From: Myxococcus guangdongensis
GTDB lineage: Bacteria > Myxococcota > Myxococcia > Myxococcales > Myxococcaceae
NCBI RefSeq assembly: GCF_024198255.1
Contig: NZ_JAJVKW010000009.1
Location: 62,001 to 126,000 of the forward strand
Length of the DNA: 64,000 nt
Direction: 5' to 3'
Made by a program: the position numbers and the translations under genes. The notes beneath the pieces were generated by a model. That model had not been told where the DNA came from, ran no database searches, and saw only the letters and a list, made by a program, of their open reading frames with translations. The stretch's first letter is position 1. Each line of letters begins with the position of its first letter. Below, piece after piece: positions 16,581 to 25,576 of the stretch.

Positions 16581-17039
16581 ATGCTGGAATCACGAGACAT
16601 GCTCCTGCTGGGGGCGGCGGGCGCCATCCCGGGCTGGCTCTTTCCGCCGTTGTTCGTCCTGGGCCTCGTGGCCATCGCGTTCTTCGCGTCGGTCAACGGG
16701 GGCTGGTCCGGGCTCGCGAAGCGCTACCGCACGAGCGCGCCCCGGCCGGACCTGTTCATGAAGATGTCGACCGGACGGATGGGGTTGACCCACTACAACC
16801 GCTGCCTGACGGTGGGCGCGAGTGAGGCAGGGCTCTATCTCGCGATGATGCCCAGCTTCACGCCGTTCCATCCGCCGCTGCTCATCCCCTGGTCCGAAAT
16901 CAAGGAACGGCGGCGCGAGACGTCTCAGTTCCAGCGCGTCGAGACGCTCGTCATCGGGCCGGACAGGACCGTGGTCCGGATCGAGGCCCTGGTGATGGAC
17001 GGACTTGCCCGGTACCTGCCGCCCCCGGGGCTCGTGTAG
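16581..17039 (+). CDS. Small membrane protein of unknown function
   Basis: A 152-residue protein with one or two hydrophobic segments at ~8-40 (LLLGAAGAIPGWLFP, PLFVLGLVAIAFFASV), then a cytoplasmic domain containing WSGLAKRYR and HPPLLIPWSEIKERR. It starts 12 bp after the previous gene. The domain after residue ~90 is shared with the 72-residue protein at 15892-16110. It resembles small uncharacterised membrane proteins that I associate with myxobacteria. Function unknown. Confidence 0.72.
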   Translation: MLESRDMLLLGAAGAIPGWLFPPLFVLGLVAIAFFASVNGGWSGLAKRYRTSAPRPDLFMKMSTGRMGLTHYNRCLTVGASEAGLYLAMMPSFTPFHPPLLIPWSEIKERRRETSQFQRVETLVIGPDRTVVRIEALVMDGLARYLPPPGLV

Positions 17040-17102
17040 AACGCCCGGGCCTGGGGCCGAGGCTCCAGCGGTTTTCGTCTCGAAGCGAGTGAGGTCGTTG
17101 GG

Positions 17103-17672
17103 ATGTCCCCGCAATATTTTCGGCTCACCGACGCCGTTCAGGCAGGCACCTGGTCCCTGGGGGCCCTGTTGGATGGACAGGGGCGGGAGCTGGAAGACCT
17201 GACGGCCTTCACCGCGGGCCAGCCCGTCGAGGCCCCTGACCGCATGCGGCTTCGCGTGCGAGAGCGAGGGCGTCGGCGCGACTTCAACCTGACGAGCGCC
17301 GGCGGGGTTCCCGTCATCCACGCCAGGATGGCGGCGCTCTTCGCGGAGTTCTCCATCCAGGAAGTCCAACTGGTCCCCGTGGACATCCAGGGCTGCGCGG
17401 ATGAGTACTCGATTCTCGTGGCCACGAGGCTCCTCCGGTGCATCGATGTCGAGGCGTCGGAAGGGATACAGCCCTGGCGACCCGAGGATGGGCGACCCGA
17501 CCTGTCTGGCCACTCCCGTGGCGTCACCCGGATGAAAATCGACCCGACGAAGCTGGACGGCACCCAGGTGTTTCGCGCCTGGGGTTGGCCTGCCGCGCTC
17601 ATCGTGTCGGAGCACATCAAGCTGCTCCTGGAGCGCAGGAAGATCACGGGAGTGGCGTTCGAGGAGGTCTAG
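17103..17672 (+). CDS. Imm11-family protein (orphan polymorphic-toxin immunity protein)
   Basis: A 189-residue cytoplasmic protein that reads as a myxobacterial Imm11 member. It opens with YFRLTDAV and a TWSLG strand, has RMRLRVRERGRRRDF, then LFAEFSIQEVQLVPVDIQG, the very typical YSILVATRLLRCIDVEAS, GTQVFRAWGWPAALIVSEHI and a closing TGVAFEEV. In this family the protein usually sits just downstream of an AHH-type or similar nuclease toxin and neutralises it. Here no toxin gene precedes it, so it appears to be an orphan immunity gene. Family call is confident; partner unknown. Confidence 0.85.
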   Translation: MSPQYFRLTDAVQAGTWSLGALLDGQGRELEDLTAFTAGQPVEAPDRMRLRVRERGRRRDFNLTSAGGVPVIHARMAALFAEFSIQEVQLVPVDIQGCADEYSILVATRLLRCIDVEASEGIQPWRPEDGRPDLSGHSRGVTRMKIDPTKLDGTQVFRAWGWPAALIVSEHIKLLLERRKITGVAFEEV

Positions 17673-17747
17673 GACCACCTGGTTCGAAATGCTCTGGGCA
17701 CGAAACACGGTGCACAGCTGTCGCGCCAGGCGCAATCGACACGTCGA

Positions 17748-17773
17748 GCCCGCATGTCGTTGCTCATGCGGGC
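17748..17773 (+). terminator. Candidate terminator after the Imm11 gene
   Basis: GCCCGCATG (17748-17756) and CATGCGGGC (17765-17773) form a perfect 9-bp stem with an 8-nt loop about 75 bp past the stop, followed by AATTCCTTGC. The remaining ~140 bp to the next gene shows no other recognised element. Confidence 0.45.
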
Positions 17774-17915
17774 AATTCCTTGCATTGAAATAGACAGTCG
17801 AATGCGCCTCCTGATGGTGTATGGATTCAGCAGATGACTTGATGACGCGTGCGGCGTCTGGGACCGCGAAGCCTTCCTGCTCGCGAGGCTCTCCAGGCGC
17901 TCAACAGAGGACCCC

Positions 17916-18686
17916 ATGCGCATCCATGCATTCCCCGTAGGCACGTGGTTGTTCGTTGCGATTCCGCTCCTCCTCTCCGGCTGTGGAGCAGGGCTCGAGA
18001 CCGTGGAGCCGAGCGACGACCTGTCCGAGCAGTCGCAACCCGTGAGCGCCTGCGTGCTGTTCCAGCGCGGTGTCCGGGGGACGGTGGCCGACGCCACGAT
18101 CATGTCCGCCTCTCCCAACGCGGCCAATGGGGCGGGCCCGCTGTCCGTGGACTACCTGTCCGCGCTCGGCGTCACCTCGCGACAGGAGTCACTGCTGCGG
18201 TTCGATCTCAGCACGCTCCCCGCCAACATCACCATCGATACCGCCACGCTCCAGCTCTACGCCGTCGCCCAGACGAACTCCGTCTTCGTCCACAGGGCCA
18301 GCGTGCCTTGGAGCGAAGCGACCGTGACCTATGCGAGCTTCAATCAGCAGTACTCTCCCGCGGTCGAGGCCACCATCCTCCCCAGCCTCCTGTCGACGCG
18401 CACCGCGAATGTCTCGAACCTGGTCAACAACTGGGTCAACGGTGGCGTCGCGAACAACGGCTTCCTCCTGGACTCCGCCGCCACGACCGTCTCCGTCCCC
18501 GCCATCTTCTCCAGCAGTGAGACGCTCGTCGTCGATCAACGCCCGGGACTCGAGGTCTGCTACACGACCAAGACCTGCGCGGCGAAGTACGGGCAGTGCG
18601 GTGGAATCGGATGGGAAGGCCCCACCTGCTGCGTCGCCGGCTCCACCTGCGCGTATATCAACGACTATTACAGTCAGTGCCTCTGA
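17916..18686 (+). CDS. DNRLRE-domain lipoprotein with C-terminal fungal-type CBM1-like module
   Basis: A 256-residue lipoprotein with signal peptide and lipobox (LLLSGC, Cys near residue 21). Residues ~45-210 look like a DNRLRE/CBM96-type beta-sandwich: RQESLLRFDLSTLPANI, then ATLQLYAV, VPWSEATVTYASFN and VSNLVNNWVNG. The last 34 residues (223-256) closely match fungal-type CBM1: YGQCGGIGWEGPT, then STCAYINDYYSQCL. The Tyr-Tyr pair, Asn and Gln used for cellulose binding and the disulfide cysteines are all present; an extra Cys follows the second one (TCC). The protein has no visible catalytic domain and is probably a surface cellulose or glycan binder. CBM1 is overwhelmingly a fungal module, so its presence here suggests transfer or convergence. 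A perfect hairpin ends the gene. Confidence 0.85.
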   Translation: MRIHAFPVGTWLFVAIPLLLSGCGAGLETVEPSDDLSEQSQPVSACVLFQRGVRGTVADATIMSASPNAANGAGPLSVDYLSALGVTSRQESLLRFDLSTLPANITIDTATLQLYAVAQTNSVFVHRASVPWSEATVTYASFNQQYSPAVEATILPSLLSTRTANVSNLVNNWVNGGVANNGFLLDSAATTVSVPAIFSSSETLVVDQRPGLEVCYTTKTCAAKYGQCGGIGWEGPTCCVAGSTCAYINDYYSQCL

Positions 18687-18698
18687 GGTCCGTTCGCC

Positions 18699-18732
18699 GG
18701 GCCACCTGCTGATGGAACACAGCAGGTGGCCC
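18699..18732. terminator. Bidirectional hairpin between convergent genes
   Basis: Bases 18699-18711 and 18720-18732 form a perfect 13-bp stem (arm beginning GGGCCACCTG) with an 8-nt loop. It lies exactly between the stop codons of the CBM1 lipoprotein and the amidase, so it could terminate both. No T-tract is present. Confidence 0.6.
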
Positions 18733-18757
18733 ATCCTCGGGCCTACCAGAACAGGGC

Positions 18758-20221
18758 CTAGGACGCGGAGGAGGTCTCCGTCGCATTCGCCGCATGCACG
18801 GGCGGCCTGCGCGCGGCCCAGGGGCGGGCCTTCTCCAACTGGCCCGCCAGCCGGAACAGCGTGGCCTCCTCCGCGAAGCGGCCGATGAACTGGACGCCGA
18901 TGGGCAGGCCCTGCGCGTTCCAGTGCAGGGGCACGGACATGCCCGGCTGCCCCGTCACGTTGAAGAGCGGCGTGAAGGGAATCAGCGTGAAGACGTGCCG
19001 GTACCACTCGCCCGCGCTCATGGGCTTGTTCGAGTCCAGCACGCCGAGCGGGTAGGGCGGCACGGCCACGGTGGGCGTCAGCAGCACGTCATGGTCCACG
19101 AAGAACGCGCCCACCGCGCGGCTCACCTGGTTGAAGACCGCGAACGCCGCCTGCAGGTCCAGCGCGCGCATGCGCCGTCCGTGCTCCACGGCGGCCCACG
19201 TCGTGGCCTCCAGCGTGTCCGGCCCCAGCGTGCGCCCCAGCGCTCCGCCGAGCATCTCCGCCAGCGCGGCGTTGCTCGCGCACCACACCGACACCATGGC
19301 CTCCACCAGGACCGCGTCGTCGTAGACGGGCGCGGCCTCCACGATGTCGTGCCCCAGCGACGCGCACAGGTTCGCCGCGTCCTCCACCGCCGCCACGTTG
19401 TCCGCGTGCACCGGGACACCCGAGGCCGCCTTGCGTGAAATCGCGATGCGCAGCTTCCCCGGCTCCCGACGCACCTCCTCCAGGAACGGCCGCTCCGGCG
19501 GCGGCGCGAAGTACGGGTCGCCCGGCGCCTGTCCCTGTGTGGCGTCCAGCATCGCCGCGCTGTCGCGCACCGAGCGCGTGATGACGTGCTCGATGCCCAG
19601 GCCGTTGACCGCCTCGCCCCCGTCCGGTCCGACGGAGACGCGCCCGCGCGTGGGCTTCAAGCCGAACACGCCGCACAGCGAGGAGGGGATTCGCAGCGAG
19701 CCGCCTCCGTCATTGCCGTGCGCCACCGGGACGATGCCCGACGCCACCGCCGCCGCCGAGCCGCCGCTCGAGCCGCCCGGGCTGCGCGACAAATCCCAGG
19801 GATTGCGCGTGGGGCCGTACGTCAGCGGCTCCGTGGTCGCGTTGTTGCCGAACTCCGGCGTGTTCGTCCGCCCCAGCAGCACCATGCCCGAGCGGCGGAA
19901 GCGCTCCATCAACACCGTGTCATGCGGGAGCACCAGTCCCCGGGCCAGCCGGCTGCCCAGCTCCATGGGGACTCCCGCGGCGTGCGCCACCAGGTCCTTG
20001 ATGAGGAAGGGCACCCCGCCAAAGGGCCCCGCCGGTGGCCCCCGCTTCAAGGCCTCACGCGCGTCCGCGTCCCGGACGTCGATGACCGCGTTCAACCTCG
20101 GATTGACGCGAGCGATGGCCTCCAGCGCCGCCCGCAGCAGCTCCTCGGGGCTCACTTCCTTCTGACGCACCAGCTCCGCCAGCCCCAGCGCGTCGTATCG
20201 CGTGTAGTCGTCCAGGTGCAT
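18758..20221 (-). CDS. Amidase signature family protein
   Basis: A 487-residue amidase-signature enzyme. The Ser-cisSer-Lys triad is visible: Lys75 in FLIKDLVAH, the cis-Ser in SPGGSSGGSAAAVASG (151/152), and the nucleophile Ser175 in NDGGGSLRIPS. The rest shows the family features ALVDPD-like beta strands and the C-terminal PFTPLFNVTGQPGMSVP and GVQFIGRFAEE. It lacks GatA-specific context (no GatB/GatC beside it), so it is probably a stand-alone hydrolase of an amide such as an aryl amide or indole-acetamide type. No signal peptide. It diverges from the M19-like lipoprotein gene across 288 bp; no clear promoter was recognised there. Confidence 0.9.
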   Translation of the reverse strand: MHLDDYTRYDALGLAELVRQKEVSPEELLRAALEAIARVNPRLNAVIDVRDADAREALKRGPPAGPFGGVPFLIKDLVAHAAGVPMELGSRLARGLVLPHDTVLMERFRRSGMVLLGRTNTPEFGNNATTEPLTYGPTRNPWDLSRSPGGSSGGSAAAVASGIVPVAHGNDGGGSLRIPSSLCGVFGLKPTRGRVSVGPDGGEAVNGLGIEHVITRSVRDSAAMLDATQGQAPGDPYFAPPPERPFLEEVRREPGKLRIAISRKAASGVPVHADNVAAVEDAANLCASLGHDIVEAAPVYDDAVLVEAMVSVWCASNAALAEMLGGALGRTLGPDTLEATTWAAVEHGRRMRALDLQAAFAVFNQVSRAVGAFFVDHDVLLTPTVAVPPYPLGVLDSNKPMSAGEWYRHVFTLIPFTPLFNVTGQPGMSVPLHWNAQGLPIGVQFIGRFAEEATLFRLAGQLEKARPWAARRPPVHAANATETSSAS

Positions 20222-20509
20222 AGGTCCTCGTGACGCACCGGCCGTCGGGACGCGGCCCAGGTGCGGCGCCAGAGGATACCGCTACACCCCGCGCCACGGG
20301 CCCGCGTGTGTGATTCGTCACCGTGCCGGGTCGCCACCGCACCACCCCGCGCACCACCCCGTGAAGCCGATGACGCAAGGCGGCGACAACTGTCACTGAA
20401 TGTTTCAAGCAGCACGGACGCGGCTCGAAATGCGCGGCGAGCGGGGAGTATCCTCATGCGCGCGGCCGCGGAGCCATCCGCCCGCATCCCCAGAAGGAAT
20501 CCCCCGCTT

Positions 20510-22552
20510 ATGTTCATGTCCCCGCGTCATCGACGCCAGGGTGTCCTGGCCCTTCTTCCGCTGAGCCTGTGTCTGGGGCTCGCCTGTGGCCCCGTGCAGG
20601 AGGAAGCGCCATCCGAGCAGCCCACGACCGAGACCGAAACCCAGCCGCTGGCCGCGCCGGGCTTCGCGGAGCTGCACCACCACATGTTCGCCGAGGAGGC
20701 CTTTGGCGGCGGCTGGTTCCACGGCAGCCACACCGGCTCGCTGACGAGCTGTGACGGCGGTCTGCCGGAGAGCGACCACGCCCGCGTGCGCATGGACTTG
20801 AGCAACATGCTCAACCTGTGCCCGAACTCGGGCGGCATCAACCTGAGCGGCAACCCGCTGCTCGCGGCGCTCTTCGGTCTGGGCGGCGCGGTGGGCTCGG
20901 AGTTCATCGGCAAGATTGAGGGCACCGAGGGCGACACCGGCATCCACCTGGGCCGCATGTCGGTGAACACCCAGTGGCCGCGCTGGGACACCATCGCCCA
21001 CCAGCAGTCGTGGGAGGGGTGGCTGCGCCAGGCGCACCAGGGCGGCATGTCGCTGGTGATGGTGTCGCTGGTCAGCAACGAGTTCCTCTGCAAGGTGTTG
21101 CCGTACCAGAACCTCTCGCGGCCGTGCGACGAGATGGCGGACGTGGAGCTGCAGCTCCAGATGGCGCGTGACTTCGACGCGCGCAACGACTGGGTGGAGA
21201 TCGCCCTGACGCCCTCGCACGCGCGCAACATCATCGCCGCCGGGAAGCTCGCCATGGTGCTCTCCATCGAGACGAGCAAGCTGTTCGGCACCAAGGACTG
21301 GCGCACGGAGCTGGACCGCTTCCACGCGCTGGGCGTGCGCTCGCTCCAGCCGGTGCACCAGCTGGACAACCGCTTCGGCGGCGCGGCGCTGCACAACGCC
21401 ATCTTCCAGGCCGCGCAGTTCCTGGAGACGTGCCACGTGGACACCGACTGCGGCGTGACGACGAGCACGATGACGCTCGGCTTCGACGTGTACCGCGACG
21501 CGGCCGGCAACTGCCGCAACACCAAGGGCCTCACCGCGGACGGCAAGGCGCTGGTCCAGGCGATGATGAGCCGGGGCATGCTCATCGACGTGGCGCACCT
21601 GTCGGAGAAGGGCCTGCAGGACGCCTTCGCCCTGGCGCAGGCGAACACGTACTACCCGCTGGTCATCTCCCACGGCCACTTCCGCGAGGTGATGAACCCG
21701 AAGCTCGCGGACGACGAGAAGACCACGCCCGCGTGGGTGGCGCGCTACCTGCGCCAGACGGGCGGCATCTTCGGCCTGCGCACGGCGCATGACGAGACGC
21801 GCACGTACTCGCGCTCCGGGGTGGCCAACAACTGCCACGGCTCCACGCGCTCCCTGGCGCAGGCGTACGAGTTCGGCCGCCAGGGCCTCAAGGTGCCCAT
21901 GGCCTTCGGCGCGGACCTGAACGGCTTCATCCAGCAGACCCGTCCGCGCTTCGGCAACAACGGCGCGTGCTCGGCCACGTTCCAGGCGGAGGCGGACGCG
22001 CACCTGCGGCAGCAGAACGTCTCGGGCCCCACGCGCCTGGGCACGGGCTTCGACGAGTACGGCCTCGCGCACGTGGGCTACCTGCCGGACCTGCTCAAGG
22101 ACCTGGGCCGCGTGGGCGCGAACACCACGGGGCTGTCGGGCTCGGCGGAGACCTTCCTGAAGACGTGGGAGCGCGCCGTCAACCCGCGCACGGGCATGGC
22201 GGACGCGGCGGCGGACATCGACACCAGCGGCGTGGCCACCTACGTGGACAAGGCCACCCGCGAGACGCAGTACCCGCTCCTGTGCGGCGTGCGCTACGCG
22301 CCCGACTCCAAGGCCGTGGGCGAGTCCTGCCGCTTCAAGGAGGAGTGCATCAGCGACGCGTGCACCGCGTCCGGCTGCAACAGCGCCGGCACCTGCATCT
22401 GCGACGAGGAGGCCGACTGCGCGTCCACCCAGTACTGCGGCTGGGGCCTGAACAGCGGCAAGTGTCAGCCGAAGAAGGCCAAGGGGGCCACCTGCCTGTA
22501 CGGGAAGGAGTGCCTGTCGGGTAACTGCCGTTGGACGCTGAGCTGCGGCTGA
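20510..22552 (+). CDS. M19 membrane-dipeptidase-like lipoprotein with cysteine-rich tail
   Basis: A 680-residue lipoprotein (signal peptide, lipobox LGLAC). The start ATG follows AAGGA at 20494-20498. The body resembles renal dipeptidase/peptidase M19: FAELHHHMF (first metal His pair), VLSIETSKLFG (Glu), LIDVAHLSEKGL and VISHGHFREVMNP (His ligands), GADLNGF (Asp). Large insertions make it longer than the ~330-400-residue family norm. The last ~85 residues hold many cysteines in pairs (CRFKEECISDACTASGC, CICDEEADC, CLYGKECLSGNC). That pattern matches the disulfide-rich Dickkopf-like modules on myxobacterial surface proteins. Likely an outer-surface amidohydrolase; substrate unknown. Confidence 0.85.
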   Translation: MFMSPRHRRQGVLALLPLSLCLGLACGPVQEEAPSEQPTTETETQPLAAPGFAELHHHMFAEEAFGGGWFHGSHTGSLTSCDGGLPESDHARVRMDLSNMLNLCPNSGGINLSGNPLLAALFGLGGAVGSEFIGKIEGTEGDTGIHLGRMSVNTQWPRWDTIAHQQSWEGWLRQAHQGGMSLVMVSLVSNEFLCKVLPYQNLSRPCDEMADVELQLQMARDFDARNDWVEIALTPSHARNIIAAGKLAMVLSIETSKLFGTKDWRTELDRFHALGVRSLQPVHQLDNRFGGAALHNAIFQAAQFLETCHVDTDCGVTTSTMTLGFDVYRDAAGNCRNTKGLTADGKALVQAMMSRGMLIDVAHLSEKGLQDAFALAQANTYYPLVISHGHFREVMNPKLADDEKTTPAWVARYLRQTGGIFGLRTAHDETRTYSRSGVANNCHGSTRSLAQAYEFGRQGLKVPMAFGADLNGFIQQTRPRFGNNGACSATFQAEADAHLRQQNVSGPTRLGTGFDEYGLAHVGYLPDLLKDLGRVGANTTGLSGSAETFLKTWERAVNPRTGMADAAADIDTSGVATYVDKATRETQYPLLCGVRYAPDSKAVGESCRFKEECISDACTASGCNSAGTCICDEEADCASTQYCGWGLNSGKCQPKKAKGATCLYGKECLSGNCRWTLSCG

Positions 22553-22561
22553 GCCGGGGGG

Positions 22562-22597
22562 CCGGGGTGCGCATCGCCGTTGCGCGGCGCACCCCGG
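22562..22597 (+). terminator. Hairpin after the M19-like gene
   Basis: CCGGGGTGCGC (22562-22572) pairs perfectly with GCGCACCCCGG (22587-22597), 10 bp after the stop. It lies just ahead of the helicase gene start at 22622. No T-tract. Confidence 0.5.
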
Positions 22598-22621
22598 GGG
22601 CGTAGGGAGTTCCCATCCCCT

Positions 22622-25576
22622 ATGTCCGCCACCGTCCAACTGCTCGAAGCCGTCCGGAAGGAAGCCCGCCCCGGTATCTGGTCCAACGGAGTGAACCTCT
22701 CCCGCGCCGGGGCGGTGGTTCTCCAGTCGAAGACGGAGAACGAGCTGGAGCTGAGGGTGCGCTCGTCGGGGCGCCCGGTTCCCTTCACGGTGACGCTCTA
22801 TCCGGCCGACGAGGCCTGGGAGTGTGACTGCCCCAGCCGCGTGGACCCGTGCGAGCACGTGGTGGCCGCGGCCCTGTCGCTCCAACAGGCGGAGAAGACG
22901 GACGCGCCCATGGAGACGGCGGCCACCCGCTGGTCTCGCGTGGTGTACCACTTCGCGCGCACCGGCGACGGCCTCCAGCTCAAGCGCACGCTGGCCCACG
23001 CGGACGGGCGCGAGGAGCCGCTCGACGGCAGCCTCGCCTCCTACATGGCGAAGCCGGCGCAGGCCGCGCAGCTCCAGGTGGAGCAGGCCGACCTGCTGGC
23101 CGACCGCATCCTCGAGCAGCGGCGCACGCGCGGCGCGCTGGCCCCCGAGACGCTGGAGGCGCTGCTCAAGGTCCTGGTGCAGGCGCGCAACGTGCTCCTC
23201 GACGGCCGTCCCGTGGCCATCCCCGACGAGGTCGTGGTGCCCCGGGCGCTGGTGGAGGAGCGGGGCGGGCAGCTGGTGGTGACGGTGGCGAGGGATCCTC
23301 GCGTGACGGAGGTGGTGAGCCCCGGCGTCGCGCTGGTGGGTGACGCGCTCGCGCGGCTGGGTGAGACGGGCATGACGGGCCCATGGCTCAACAACCTGCC
23401 CATCGTCCGCACCTACGGCGCGGAGCAGCTCGGCGAGCTGACCTCCAAGGTGCTGCCGGAGCTGGGGCGCCGCATGCCCGTGGACGTGCGCACCAGGCGG
23501 GTGCCGTCCATCGACCGCGAGCTCAAGCCGCGCATCCTGCTGGAGCTGCACCAGCTGGAGTCCGGGCTGTCGGTGCTGCCGACGCTCGTCTACGGCGCGC
23601 CGCCGGCGGTGCGCATCGACAACGGGCGCATGGTGTACCTGCGCGGCGCGGTGCCGCTGCGCGACGAGGCCGTGGAGCAGCGACTGGTGCACGAGCTGCG
23701 CGAGGAGCTGAACCTGGTGCCCGGCCGTCGGGTGACGGTGCAGGGCCCGGAGATGGTTCGCTGGGCGGACAAGCTGCGGCGCTGGGGCGGGGACCTCGCC
23801 GGTGACGGCGCGTCGGTGGTGAGCCCGGACGTCCGGCTCAAGCCCTCGCTGTCCGTGGAGGGGGCGACCAACGCGCTGGGCGTGCCGGAGGTGCGCTTCA
23901 CGCTCGACTTCCAGGTGGAGGGTGGCAAGGGCGGGGAGACGCGCTCGGTGGACGCGGCCGCGGTGGTGCGCGCGTGGCAGGAGGGCCTGGGGCTGGTGCC
24001 GCTGGTGGGCGGGGGGTGGGCGCCCCTGCCTCGCGCCTGGTTGGAGAAGAACGGCCAGCGCGTGGCGGACCTCTTGGCCGCGCGTCAGTCGGATGGCCGC
24101 GTGTCCAACCACGCGCTGCCGCAGCTGTCGCAGCTGTGCGAGACGCTGGAGCAGCCGCCTCCGCCGGGGCTCGACAAGCTGGCGCCGCTCGTCGAGGGCT
24201 TCGAGAAGCTGCCGCCGCCGGTGTTGCCGGAGGAGCTCAACGCGTCGCTGCGCCACTACCAGCAGACGGGCGTGAGCTGGCTGGGCTTCCTCAAGAGCGC
24301 GGGCCTGGGCGGCATCCTCGCGGACGACATGGGCCTGGGAAAGACGCTCCAGACCATCTGCGTGCTGGGCAAGGGCTCGCTCGTCGTGTGTCCCACCAGC
24401 GTGCTGCCCAACTGGGTGGCGGAGCTCAAGCGCTTCCGTCCCTCGCTGAAGGTCTGCGTCTACCACGGCCCCGGTCGCGCGCTGGACGCGGCCGCGGACG
24501 TGACGCTCACCACGTACTCGATTCTGCGCCTGGACGCGGCGGTGCTGGGCGCGCAGGACTGGGCGATGGTGGTGCTGGACGAGGCGCAGGCCATCAAGAA
24601 CCCGGAGAGCCAGGTGGCGCGCGCCGCGTTCGGCATCAAGTCCGGCTTCCGGTTGGCGCTCAGCGGCACACCGCTGGAGAACCGCCTGGACGAGCTGTGG
24701 AGCCTGATGCACTTCACCAACCCGGGCCTGCTCGGCGGACGGCGGCAGTTCGAGGAGAAGATTGCCCGCCCCATCTCCGAGGGCAACGCGGGCGCCGCGA
24801 GCGAGCTGCGCCGCCGCATCCGTCCCTTCGTGCTGCGCCGCCTCAAGCGCGACGTGGCGCCGGAGCTGCCGCCGCGCATCGAGTCGGTGATGCACGTGTC
24901 GCTGGATGAGCGCGAGCGCTCCATCTACGACGCGGTGATGGCGGCCACGCGCGCGGAGGTGGTCGCCCTGCTCAACGAGGGCGGCAGCGTGCTCAAGGCG
25001 CTGGAGGCGCTGCTGCGTCTGCGTCAGGCCGCGTGCCACCCGGCGCTGGTGCCCGGGCAGAAGGCCACCTCGTCGTCGAAGGTGGACACGCTGGTGGAGG
25101 CGCTCGACACGGCGGTGTCGGAGGGCCACAAGGCGCTGGTGTTCTCGCAGTGGACGTCGCTGCTCGACCTCATCGAGCCGGCGCTGAAGCGCGCGGGCAT
25201 CGGCTTCGACCGGCTGGACGGGAGCACGGCGAACCGGGGTGAGGTGACGGCGCGCTTCCAGGCGGACGACGGCGCGCCGGTGCTCCTCATGTCGCTGAAG
25301 GCGGGCGGCACGGGCTTGAACCTGACGGCGGCCGACCACGTGTTCCTGGTGGACCCGTGGTGGAACCCGGCCGCGGAGGCGCAGGCCGCGGACCGCGCGC
25401 ATCGCATCGGCCAGGAGCGCCCCGTCAACGTCTACCGGCTGGTGTCGCAGGGCACCGTCGAGGAGCGCATCCTCGGCCTGCAGGACAAGAAGCGCGCGCT
25501 GATGGAGGCCGCGCTGAGCGAGGCCGGCGGCGCGGCGGCCATCACCCGTGAAGACTTGCTGGAGCTGTTCTCGTGA
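22622..25576 (+). CDS. SNF2-family helicase with SWIM zinc finger
   Basis: A 984-residue Swi2/Snf2 ATPase. An N-terminal SWIM-type zinc finger (ECDCPSRVDPCEHV, CxCx-n-CxH) spans residues ~72-85. After a long middle domain, the helicase core begins near residue 540: DDMGLGKTLQT (motif I), DEAQAIKNP (II), SGTPLENRLDELWSL (III), then VFSQWTSLLDLIE, GGTGLNLTAADHVFLVDP and DRAHRIGQERPVNVYRLV (IV-VI). Such bacterial SNF2 proteins remodel nucleic-acid/protein complexes, likely displacing RNA polymerase or DNA-bound proteins. The start at 22622 is preferred because the extension to 22580 runs through the hairpin. The stop overlaps the next start (GTGA). Confidence 0.93.
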   Translation: MSATVQLLEAVRKEARPGIWSNGVNLSRAGAVVLQSKTENELELRVRSSGRPVPFTVTLYPADEAWECDCPSRVDPCEHVVAAALSLQQAEKTDAPMETAATRWSRVVYHFARTGDGLQLKRTLAHADGREEPLDGSLASYMAKPAQAAQLQVEQADLLADRILEQRRTRGALAPETLEALLKVLVQARNVLLDGRPVAIPDEVVVPRALVEERGGQLVVTVARDPRVTEVVSPGVALVGDALARLGETGMTGPWLNNLPIVRTYGAEQLGELTSKVLPELGRRMPVDVRTRRVPSIDRELKPRILLELHQLESGLSVLPTLVYGAPPAVRIDNGRMVYLRGAVPLRDEAVEQRLVHELREELNLVPGRRVTVQGPEMVRWADKLRRWGGDLAGDGASVVSPDVRLKPSLSVEGATNALGVPEVRFTLDFQVEGGKGGETRSVDAAAVVRAWQEGLGLVPLVGGGWAPLPRAWLEKNGQRVADLLAARQSDGRVSNHALPQLSQLCETLEQPPPPGLDKLAPLVEGFEKLPPPVLPEELNASLRHYQQTGVSWLGFLKSAGLGGILADDMGLGKTLQTICVLGKGSLVVCPTSVLPNWVAELKRFRPSLKVCVYHGPGRALDAAADVTLTTYSILRLDAAVLGAQDWAMVVLDEAQAIKNPESQVARAAFGIKSGFRLALSGTPLENRLDELWSLMHFTNPGLLGGRRQFEEKIARPISEGNAGAASELRRRIRPFVLRRLKRDVAPELPPRIESVMHVSLDERERSIYDAVMAATRAEVVALLNEGGSVLKALEALLRLRQAACHPALVPGQKATSSSKVDTLVEALDTAVSEGHKALVFSQWTSLLDLIEPALKRAGIGFDRLDGSTANRGEVTARFQADDGAPVLLMSLKAGGTGLNLTAADHVFLVDPWWNPAAEAQAADRAHRIGQERPVNVYRLVSQGTVEERILGLQDKKRALMEAALSEAGGAAAITREDLLELFS

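Noticed and set aside
17675..17700. T-arm-like GGTTCGAAA suggesting a tRNA
   Set aside because: No acceptor, anticodon or D-arm pairing can be found upstream, where the Imm11 coding region ends.
20405..25402. 1,665-codon open frame opposite the M19-like and helicase genes
   Set aside because: Low-complexity Arg/His/Leu composition and antisense to two well-supported genes.
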